From: an uncultured Pseudorhodobacter sp. | GTDB taxonomy: Bacteria; Pseudomonadota; Alphaproteobacteria; Rhodobacterales; Rhodobacteraceae | DNA: 5,695 nucleotides | Assembly (NCBI GenBank): GCA_945957495.1 | Contig: CAMFLG010000235.1 | Location: forward strand, 1-5,695 | Direction of reading: 5' to 3' | Shown: positions 1 to 5,695 of the stretch, piece after piece | Position numbering within the stretch: the stretch's first letter is position 1 | Layout: each line of letters opens with the position of its first letter | Translations under genes and position numbers: made by a program | The notes under the pieces: generated by a model | What the model was told of the DNA's origin: nothing | Database searches by the model: none | The model's input: only the letters and a program-made list of their open reading frames with translations

Positions 1-371
1 GGCTGCACACCGGCGACATCGCCTGTTTTGACGAAAACGGCCAGCTTTTCATCCGCGACCGGCTGAAAGAACTGATCAAGGTCAAAGGCTTTCAGGTCGC
101 CCCGGCGGAATTGGAGGCGGTCTTGCAAACCTACCCCGGCGTTCTGGATGCCGCCGTCATCGGCGTGCCGGATGATGAGGCGGGCGAGGTGCCGATGGCC
201 TTTGTCGTGCTGTCCCCCGGGGTCGCGGTGGCCGGAATCGCGGCGTTCATGGCACAAGAGCTGTCGCCTTACAAACAACCCAAGACCATTCAGGTGATTG
301 ATGCTATCCCGAAATCTGCCTCGGGCAAGATCCTGCGGCGGCTGTTGAAAGACCGCGTTTCGGCGCGCTGA
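1..371 (+). CDS. AMP-forming acyl-CoA synthetase (4-coumarate-CoA ligase-like), C-terminal part
   Basis: The gene is cut by the window's left edge; the in-frame codons run from base 3 to a TGA at 369-371, giving 122 residues. Enzymes of this ANL superfamily activate a carboxylic acid with ATP to an acyl-adenylate and then transfer it to CoA in the cytoplasm. Visible motifs, numbered from the first codon, are LHTGD (1-5, the adenylate-binding TGD), the hinge and A8 region DRLKELIKVKGFQVAPAELE (19-38), and the A10 motif PKSASGKILRR (103-113), whose Lys109 should be the adenylation lysine. About three quarters of the protein, including the acid-binding pocket, lies outside, so the substrate cannot be read. 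The following GNAT gene starts 12 bases downstream, which suggests co-transcription. Family assignment is firm; the 4-coumarate or medium-chain flavour is a guess from overall likeness. Confidence 0.93.
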   Translation, partial: LHTGDIACFDENGQLFIRDRLKELIKVKGFQVAPAELEAVLQTYPGVLDAAVIGVPDDEAGEVPMAFVVLSPGVAVAGIAAFMAQELSPYKQPKTIQVIDAIPKSASGKILRRLLKDRVSAR

Positions 372-383
372 GGGGACAAAGCC

Positions 384-821
384 ATGATCATCCGACCTGT
401 GGCATTGGCCGACAAACCCGATTGGGCGCGGCTTTATGCGGGCTATGCGGCGTTTTACAAGGTAGAGCAGACCGAGGCGATGCGCGACACCGTCTGGGGC
501 TGGCTGATGGACCCGGCGCATACGACCGAAGGGCTGGTTGCCGATCAGGACGGCACAGTGATCGGGCTTGCGCATTACCGCGCCTTTGCCCGCCCGCTGT
601 CGGCCGGCACCGGCGGCTTTCTGGACGATCTGTTCGTGGACCCCGCTGCGCGCGGCTCTGGCGCGGCCGAGGCGCTGTTGCAGGCGCTGGCCGCAGAGGG
701 ACGCAACCGGGGCTGGACAGTGATCCGCTGGATCACCGCCGAAGACAATTACCGCGCGCGCGGGCTATATGACCGCGTGGCGGATCGCACGAAATGGGTA
801 ACTTATGACATCAGGCTTTAA
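384..821 (+). CDS. GNAT-family N-acetyltransferase
   Basis: A 145-residue single-domain protein, the usual length for a stand-alone GNAT, expected to move an acetyl group from acetyl-CoA to an amine in the cytoplasm. The acetyl-CoA pyrophosphate loop is visible as VDPAARGSGAAEALL (85-99, R/G-x-G-A form), preceded by the beta-strand FLDDLFV (79-85). The later N-Y-R-A-R-G-L-Y segment (122-129) matches the conserved Asn and Tyr region near the catalytic site. The GFLDDLFV and RWITAEDNYRARGLYD segments recall Hpa2-like GNATs, whose known substrates include polyamines and protein lysines, but that does not fix the substrate. The ATG at 384 has AGGGGA at 371-376 with a 7-base spacer. It lies between an acyl-CoA synthetase and a hydrolase whose start overlaps its end, so all three are probably one operon. 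Confidence 0.9.
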   Translation: MIIRPVALADKPDWARLYAGYAAFYKVEQTEAMRDTVWGWLMDPAHTTEGLVADQDGTVIGLAHYRAFARPLSAGTGGFLDDLFVDPAARGSGAAEALLQALAAEGRNRGWTVIRWITAEDNYRARGLYDRVADRTKWVTYDIRL

Positions 822-1908
822 CCGCATCGACGCGGTGGCACCGGGCGCGCCTGCCCTTGCAGGCTTTGGCCTGACGCCAATCGGGGTGCGCACGCTATCG
901 CTGATCAACCCCGATCAGATTGATCTGACCGACCCCGCCCTGCCCCGGCGTGACCGGGCGCTGACGGTGGAACTGTGGTATCCTGCCCTGCCTGGCACAG
1001 CGCAAGGCGGGGTCTATGACACGATGCTGCGCGATGGCATAACGCCCTTGCGGCTGACCGGGCGCGCGGCGCGCGATGCCACCGCAGCCGAAGGGGATTT
1101 CCCGCTGGTGGTCCTGTCGCACGGCTATCCCGGCAACCGGATGCTGATGGCGCATTTCGGTGAAACGCTGGCCTCGCGCGGCTTTCGCGTGGCCAGCATC
1201 AATCACCGCGACAGCACCTATTCCGACAAGAAGGCGCTGATCTCTACCCTCGTCAACCGGCCACTGGACACCCGCTTTGTCGCCGATCAGATCGGCTGCG
1301 ACCGCTATGCCATCATCGGCTATTCAATGGGCGGCTACGGCGCGCTGGTTGCAGGCGGCGCTGCGGTGTCAGAGGCGGCGCTGGCGATGGAACCCTACGG
1401 CGGTGAGGTGCTGGCGATGCACCGCGCGCCTTGGGCAGACCCAAAGTTGCAGGCGATCATCCCAATCGGGCCTTGGGGGCGGCAGCGCGATCTGTGGGAT
1501 GCAGGCGGTCTGGCCGGGCTGCGCGTGCCGATGCTGCTGATGGCAGGCTCTGCCGATACCGTATCGGGCTATGAAACCGGGATGCGGCTGATCTTTGAAG
1601 AGGCGGTTTCGGTCAAACGCCATCTGCTGACCTTTGAAGGTGCTGGCCACAACGCCGCCGCCCCCTACCCCGCGCCGCGCGAATCCTTCACCGCCTCGCC
1701 CGCGCTGGATTTCCTGCCCGCCGAACATTACGCCGACCCGATCTGGGATACGGTGCAGATGAACGGCATCGCCCAACATTTCGCGGCAGCCTTTCTGGGG
1801 CTGTACTTGCAGGAGGATTGCGCGATGAAACCCTATCTTGCCCCCGGTTTCACCGGTTTCAAACCCGGCACCGCCGAGGGCCTGCGGCTGGAAACCCTGA
1901 CGCCTTAA
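805..1908 (+). CDS. alpha/beta hydrolase, predicted dienelactone hydrolase type
   Basis: A 367-residue alpha/beta hydrolase resembling the predicted dienelactone hydrolases (COG4188-like, related to PAF acetylhydrolases). An early strand ends in ELWYPA (56-61); the oxyanion-hole strand is LVVLSHGYPGN (101-111); the nucleophile elbow is G-Y-S-M-G-G with Ser174; a plausible acid is Asp251 in MAGSAD; and the base is His282 in EGAGHN. The triad is therefore complete in order and spacing. No clear signal peptide or membrane segment is seen, so it is probably cytoplasmic. The ATG at 805 lies 17 bases inside the GNAT gene and has only a weak GGGTAA ahead of it, which points to translational coupling; Val11 (GTG) is an alternative start. 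Its TAA shares bases with the stop of the opposing allA. Substrate is unknown: an ester, lactone or thioester is likely. Confidence 0.88.
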   Translation: MTSGFNRIDAVAPGAPALAGFGLTPIGVRTLSLINPDQIDLTDPALPRRDRALTVELWYPALPGTAQGGVYDTMLRDGITPLRLTGRAARDATAAEGDFPLVVLSHGYPGNRMLMAHFGETLASRGFRVASINHRDSTYSDKKALISTLVNRPLDTRFVADQIGCDRYAIIGYSMGGYGALVAGGAAVSEAALAMEPYGGEVLAMHRAPWADPKLQAIIPIGPWGRQRDLWDAGGLAGLRVPMLLMAGSADTVSGYETGMRLIFEEAVSVKRHLLTFEGAGHNAAAPYPAPRESFTASPALDFLPAEHYADPIWDTVQMNGIAQHFAAAFLGLYLQEDCAMKPYLAPGFTGFKPGTAEGLRLETLTP

Positions 1909-2378
1909 CCCGTGACCGTCCAGGGCGTGGCGTAACGGAACTCTTCCAGATTGGCGGTGCTGCCGATCCGGTCCACCACGGCGAACAACCCCGGTGCGTG
2001 CAACGGCGTCAGCACGCCATGCCAGGTGCCGCGATGCAGGTTGATCCCCTGCGCGCCATTGGTCAGAAAGGCGCGCGGCGTGGCCTGCGGCCCCGTCGCC
2101 ACGATCACCAGGAACGGATGCTGTGACATCGGCAGAAAGGCTTGGGAGCCTTCGGGGTGGCGTTCGATCAGATCAAAACGGTAGGGCAGCGCGCGCGGCA
2201 CCGCGTTGAAAATCGAAATCCCGGTGCGCGCATCCGCGCCGGTGTCAATCCGGGCGCGATCATGGTGGCGTTGGCACATGCCATCATTGATCAGCCGGAA
2301 ATCGCCCGACGCCTCCAGCACATCCCCAAAGGGCGCGAAGCCGGCGGCGGTCAGCGGTTCAGTGGGGATGATAGTCAT
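1905..2378 (-). CDS. allA: ureidoglycolate lyase
   Basis: A 157-residue cytoplasmic enzyme that splits (S)-ureidoglycolate into glyoxylate and urea (EC 4.3.2.3), the last ureide step. It aligns by eye along its whole length with E. coli AllA, of similar size: FAPFGDVLE (14-22), INDGMCQRHHD (30-40), SIFNA (55-59), LIERHPEGSQAFLPM (70-84), RAFLTNGAQGINLHRGTWH (102-120) and VVDRIGS (134-140). The lyase-family histidines His115 and His120 are present. The reading frame extends to a GTG at 2415-2417, but the ATG at 2378 is preferred because AAGGAA (2389-2384) stands 5 bases before it and the protein homology begins there. It is the last gene of the puuE-uraD, allE, allA unit and is set off from allE by 108 bases with two hairpins. 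Its TAA overlaps the stop of the + strand hydrolase. Confidence 0.95.
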   Translation of the reverse strand: MTIIPTEPLTAAGFAPFGDVLEASGDFRLINDGMCQRHHDRARIDTGADARTGISIFNAVPRALPYRFDLIERHPEGSQAFLPMSQHPFLVIVATGPQATPRAFLTNGAQGINLHRGTWHGVLTPLHAPGLFAVVDRIGSTANLEEFRYATPWTVTG

Positions 2379-2383
2379 GCCGG

Positions 2384-2389
2384 TTCCTT
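2384..2389 (-). promoter_or_regulatory. ribosome binding site of allA
   Basis: AAGGAA reads 5'-3' on the minus strand with a 5-base spacer to the ATG at 2378-2376. It decides the allA start against the upstream GTG at 2417-2415, which falls in the loop of a hairpin and has no comparable site. Confidence 0.75.
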
Positions 2390-2405
2390 GCTGATCGGGT
2401 GGAGC

Positions 2406-2458
2406 CGGGGGTTTCACACCCCCGCGTCACATCGGCTGCGCCAATGTGACTTCCCCCG
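2406..2458 (-). repeat. double-hairpin intercistronic element between allE and allA
   Basis: Two adjacent inverted repeats fill most of the allE-allA gap. Hairpin A has arms CGGGGGT (2406-2412) and ACCCCCG (2418-2424), a perfect 7-base-pair stem with a 5-base loop. Hairpin B has arms GTCACAT (2426-2432) and ATGTGAC (2444-2450), perfect, with an inner GGC/GCC pair (2434-2436 with 2440-2442) after one C/A mismatch and a TGC loop. A third arm CCCCCG (2453-2458) could pair with 2406-2411 instead. Neither strand shows a run of T after a stem, so a classic intrinsic terminator is unlikely; an mRNA stability or pausing element between two cistrons is more plausible. On the minus strand it is preceded, just after the allE stop, by CTTTCATCTGTTCATAAATA, which from memory resembles strings that recur after genes in Rhodobacteraceae. 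The hairpins are seen; the function is inferred. Confidence 0.6.
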
Positions 2459-2486
2459 TGGGATATTTATGAACAGATGAAAGGGA

Positions 2487-3325
<839 letters not shown>

Positions 3326-3329
<4 letters not shown>

Positions 3330-4741
3330 GGCAGAAGATCCTTCAGACGCAGTTCAGCGATACGCTCTACCTGAGCGCAGGCGGTGGCAAATTCGGTGTC
3401 GGTGTCATTGCCGATCCGGGTTTGAAAGGCGGCAAGGATGCTGTCCTTGCTATTGTCGCGCACGGCGATGATGAAGGGAAAGCCGTGCTTGGCGACATAG
3501 GCGGCGTTCAACTCTTGAAACTGCGCGCGTTCGGCATCGGTCAGCGCATCAAGCGCCGCACTTGCCTGTTCCTGCGTGCTTTCCGCCGTCAGCCGTTTCG
3601 CCGCAGCCAGCTTGCCCGCAAGATCGGGGTGTGCCGTCAGAACCCCCATCCGTTCGGCATGCGACGCCGACCGGAACATCCGCGCCAAGGCGTTGTGCAG
3701 GCCAATGGCGCTGTCATGCGCCGGGCCAAGCTCCAAATCAAAGGCGCGCTCGGCAATCCACGGCGAATGTTCGAAAATGGAACCAAAGCGCGCCACAAAC
3801 CGCGCTTGGCCCATCTGAGAAGGCCGCTCGAACCGTTTGTGTGGGTGCGTTTTTTTCCAATGATCGGCAATTTCGATCCGGCGCGGGAACCAAACACCAT
3901 TGTGGGATTTTGCATAGTCCAGGAACCGCTTCAGCCCGGCAATCTTGCCCGGACGCCCGATCAGACGGCAATGCAACCCGATGGAAAACATCTTCGCCCG
4001 GCCCGCCTCGCCCTCGGCGTAAAGCGTGTCGAAACTGTCCTTCAGGTAGGTGAAGAACTGCTCACCCTCGATATAGCCCGGCGCCGTAGCAAAGCGCATG
4101 TCGTTGGCTTCCAACGTGTAGGGGATGATCAGCTGATCGCGCGCGCCCACCTCGCGCCAATAGGGCAGATCGTCGTCATAGGTGTCGGAAATCCAGTCCA
4201 GCACCCCGGTTTCCGCCGTCAGATCCACCGTGTTGACCGAACAGCGCCCGGTATACCAGCCGCGCGGCGGGCTTCCCACCACCTCGGTGTGCAGGCGGAT
4301 CGCCTCGGCAATCTGGCGACGCTCCTCCTCGATCGGCATATCGCGGTGATCGACCCATTTCAGCCCGTGGCTGGCAATTTCCCACCCTGCCGCCTTCATC
4401 GCCGCCACCTGTTCGGGGCTGCGGGCAAGTGCGCTGGCCACGCCATAAATCGTCACCGGAATATTCATGCCGGTAAACAGCCGGTGCAACCGCCAGAACC
4501 CGGCGCGTGCGCCGTAATCGTAGATCGATTCCATGTTCCAGTGCCGCATCCCCGGCCAGGGCGCCGCCCCCGCGATATCGGACAGGAACGCCTCGGACTG
4601 CCCATCGCCGTGCAGAATGTTGTTCTCGCCGCCCTCTTCATAGTTCAGCACCAGCGACACGGCGATCTTCGCCCCGCCCGGCCATTGGGCATCGGGGGCA
4701 TTCGCGCCATAACCACGGAAATCGCGCGGGTAACGAGGCAT
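3326..4741 (-). CDS. puuE-uraD: fused allantoinase (PuuE) and OHCU decarboxylase (UraD)
   Basis: A 471-residue two-domain cytoplasmic enzyme. Residues 1 to about 300 form a PuuE-type allantoinase of the polysaccharide-deacetylase fold, hydrolysing (S)-allantoin to allantoate: note NYEEGGEN (33-40), where NodB deacetylases have a Asp-Asp motif, WNMESIYDYGARAGFWRL (68-85), EIASHG (121-126), and GWYTGR (161-166). PuuE is unrelated to metal-dependent amidohydrolase allantoinases. Residues about 305-471 form UraD, which decarboxylates OHCU to (S)-allantoin: FEHSPWIAERA (323-333), the catalytic-type His371 in HPDLAGK, ESTQEQASA (387-395), and FPFIIAVR (421-428). Stand-alone proteins of these families are about 300 and 165 residues, so both halves are complete, and no frame break is seen. 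Consecutive steps are joined in reverse domain order. ATG at 4741 has AGGAGA (4752-4747) 5 bases ahead. First gene of the operon, divergent from hiuH. Confidence 0.96.
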
Positions 4742-4890
4742 GGGGTTCTCCTGAATATTTGCCGTCAGACTAAGCCGTTTTGCAGGCAGGGTTTATCAAA
4801 TAATCCGCGAAAGACCTTTCCCACTTGGCACGGCTCGCCGGACGGGCAAAGCTTGGCTAAACTCGCGCGTTGAAACCAGAGGGAAGTGTC
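4742..4890. promoter_or_regulatory. divergent control region between puuE-uraD and hiuH
   Basis: This 149-base gap must carry the start signals for both directions, since the two genes point away from each other. Toward puuE-uraD, TTGATA (4799-4794, minus strand) followed 17 bases later by GGCTTA (4776-4771) is a possible weak promoter. Toward hiuH, TTGGCA (4825-4830) could be a -35 box, but the TAAACT at 4858-4863 is 27 bases away, too far for a normal pair. The region contains an AT-rich imperfect palindrome and a second palindrome around AAGCTT (listed separately). That the gap is regulatory is nearly certain from gene layout; the individual boxes are tentative. Confidence 0.55.
4790..4806. 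promoter_or_regulatory. candidate operator palindrome
   Basis: GGTTTAT, a CAA centre, and ATAATCC form a 17-base palindrome with six of seven pairs matching. It is the most AT-rich spot in the divergent gap and overlaps the possible -35 box for puuE-uraD, a common place for a repressor or activator site. Dimeric regulators of several families bind such sites; I cannot name the one here, and no regulator gene is in the window. Confidence 0.35.
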
Positions 4891-5247
4891 ATGGCAGGCG
4901 GTTTGACCACACATGTTTTGGATACCGCGCGGGGCAAACCGGCCCAGGGCATAAAGATCATGCTCTACCGCGTCAGCGGCAACAGCCACAAAAAGATCGC
5001 CGAGGCGGTGACAAACGCCGATGGCCGCACCGATGCGCCGATGCTGTCGGGCGCGGCTTTCACCGCCGGAACCTATGAGCTGGTGTTCTGCGCAGGCGAT
5101 TATCTGCGCGCCAGCGGTCAGGCCGGGCCGGGCACGCTGTTTCTGGACGAAATCCCGATCCGCTTTGGCGTGCCGGATGCGGCGGCGCATTACCATGTGC
5201 CCCTGCTGATTTCGCCCTTCGCTTATTCCACCTATCGCGGCAGCTGA
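4891..5247 (+). CDS. hiuH: 5-hydroxyisourate hydrolase (transthyretin-like)
   Basis: A 118-residue transthyretin-related protein, the normal length for a cytoplasmic bacterial HIU hydrolase; it forms tetramers in the family. It hydrolyses 5-hydroxyisourate, the unstable product of urate oxidation, to OHCU (EC 3.5.2.17), which the UraD domain encoded across the divergent gap then decarboxylates. The N-terminal signature LTTHVLDTARGKPA (5-18) supplies His8, Arg46 lies in DGRTD, and the C-terminal signature HYHVPLLISPFAYSTYRGS (100-118) supplies His102 and ends in the diagnostic Y-R-G-S. No signal peptide is seen. The ATG at 4891 is chosen over an in-frame TTG at 4870 because GAGGG (4879-4883) stands 7 bases before it and the family proteins start there. 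The next gene follows after 60 bases in the same direction. Confidence 0.96.
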   Translation: MAGGLTTHVLDTARGKPAQGIKIMLYRVSGNSHKKIAEAVTNADGRTDAPMLSGAAFTAGTYELVFCAGDYLRASGQAGPGTLFLDEIPIRFGVPDAAAHYHVPLLISPFAYSTYRGS

Positions 5248-5253
5248 CCTTCC

Positions 5254-5293
5254 CCTTAGCCGCCAGCTCGGCTAGCAAGGACAAAACCTGTCC
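5254..5293 (+). other. small inverted repeats between hiuH and the flavin oxidoreductase gene
   Basis: TAGCCG (5257-5262) and CGGCTA (5269-5274) make a 6-base-pair stem with a 6-base loop, and CCT/AGG on either side could extend it across a bulge. A second short pair, GGACA (5279-5283) and TGTCC (5289-5293), follows. There is no T run, so this is not a convincing terminator; the two genes may still be co-transcribed. Confidence 0.3.
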
Positions 5294-5307
5294 CGCAAGG
5301 CAAGCCG

Positions 5308-5695
5308 ATGACCGATCATGCGTTTCCGAACCTGTTCTCACCGCTGCAGATCCGTGGCGCGCGGCTGAAAAACCGCATCATGTCCACCGGGCATGACACC
5401 ACTCTGCCCACCGATGGCACTGTGAATGACGCGCTGATCGCCTATCACACCGCCCGCGCCAAGGGCGGTGCCGGGCTGATCGTGACGCAAGTGGCGGGCG
5501 TGCATGAAACCGCCCGCTATACCTCGCATCTGCTGATGGCCACCGACGATGCCTGCATCCCCGGCTATCGCCGTCTGGCAGAGGCTGTGCATGCCCATGG
5601 CTGCATGATCTTCTCGCAATTGTTCCACCCCGGGCGCGAGATCATGGAAAGCGCCAACGGCCTGCTCGCCGTGGCCTATGCCCCTTCTGCCGTGC
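5308..5695 (+). CDS. old yellow enzyme family NADH:flavin oxidoreductase, N-terminal part
   Basis: An open frame from ATG 5308 to the window's right edge gives 129 residues of a larger protein. The start LFSPLQIRGARLKNRI (9-24), the segment YHTARAKGGAGLIVTQ (46-61), and QLFHPGRE (104-111) are typical of the FMN-binding TIM barrel of COG1902 enzymes, which include 2,4-dienoyl-CoA reductase and trimethylamine dehydrogenase. Some members carry an Fe-S cluster and a C-terminal FAD/NAD domain; the cut prevents telling which type this is. The usual S-P-M-T near the flavin reads M-S-T-G-H-D-T here (25-31), a variant I associate with poorly characterised members. AAGG (5297-5300) precedes the ATG by 7 bases. 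It lies 60 bases after hiuH in the same direction, so it may share its transcript. The substrate is unknown. Confidence 0.88.
   Translation, partial: MTDHAFPNLFSPLQIRGARLKNRIMSTGHDTTLPTDGTVNDALIAYHTARAKGGAGLIVTQVAGVHETARYTSHLLMATDDACIPGYRRLAEAVHAHGCMIFSQLFHPGREIMESANGLLAVAYAPSAV

Noticed and set aside
1369..1779. A 136-residue open frame on the minus strand inside the alpha/beta hydrolase.
   Set aside because: It covers the nucleophile-to-His region of an intact hydrolase on the + strand and shows low-complexity Gly/Arg sequence without a known domain.
2379..2417. A longer AllA starting at the GTG at 2417-2415.
   Set aside because: The extra 13 residues are Pro/Gln-rich and outside the family alignment, the GTG lies in a hairpin loop, and the ATG at 2378 has its own AAGGAA site.
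2406..2450. An intrinsic transcription terminator between allE and allA.
   Set aside because: The stems are strong but neither strand has a T run after them, and allA belongs functionally to the same unit.
4826..4840. A sigma-54-like promoter, suggested by TGGCACG upstream of hiuH.
   Set aside because: The GC element expected at -12 is out of register by two bases and the TTGC part is absent, so the match is only to half of the consensus.
3422..4873. A 483-residue open frame on the + strand opposite puuE-uraD.
   Set aside because: It is an antisense shadow in GC-rich DNA: its composition is Arg/Pro/His-rich with no recognisable domain, and the opposite strand encodes a full, well-matched fusion enzyme with a good ribosome binding site.
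4765..5196. A 143-residue minus-strand open frame opposite hiuH and reaching into the divergent gap.
   Set aside because: The + strand encodes complete HiuH with both family signatures; this frame has no recognisable features.

Overview
The window looks like a chromosomal segment of a GC-rich alphaproteobacterium, most likely in the Rhodobacteraceae. The reasons are the high-GC codon usage, the style of the purine-degradation gene set (notably a fused allantoinase/OHCU decarboxylase), and an intergenic element between two genes that resembles, from memory, strings common after genes in that family. No database search could be run, so taxonomy and names rest on motif recognition.

Left part (1-1908, + strand): the 3' end of an AMP-forming acyl-CoA synthetase, a single-domain GNAT acetyltransferase 12 bases after it, and a predicted dienelactone-hydrolase-like alpha/beta hydrolase that overlaps the GNAT gene by 17 bases. 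They are packed like one operon. The substrate is unknown. The synthetase carries the lysine motif that GNAT enzymes acetylate in other bacteria, so a regulatory pairing is possible.

Central part (1905-4741, - strand): a ureide operon read right to left. It starts with a 471-residue fusion of PuuE-type allantoinase and UraD (OHCU decarboxylase), followed by the bicupin (S)-ureidoglycine aminohydrolase AllE (ATGA overlap) and, after a 108-base gap with two hairpins, ureidoglycolate lyase AllA. The stop codons of allA and the left-hand hydrolase share TTAA, so the two transcription units meet tail to tail with no space between them.

Right part (4742-5695): a 149-base divergent control region, then on the + strand hiuH (5-hydroxyisourate hydrolase) and the start of an old-yellow-enzyme-family NADH:flavin oxidoreductase that runs off the window.

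Together HiuH, UraD, PuuE, AllE and AllA take 5-hydroxyisourate through OHCU, (S)-allantoin, allantoate and ureidoglycine to ureidoglycolate, and finally glyoxylate plus urea. Two steps are missing from the window: urate oxidation and allantoate amidohydrolase (AllC). The pathway itself is known. The least explained items are the flavin oxidoreductase beside hiuH, the allE-allA intercistronic element, and the synthetase-GNAT-hydrolase unit. No gene-free stretch exceeds about 150 bases, and I saw no RNA genes, insertion sequences or CRISPR arrays.
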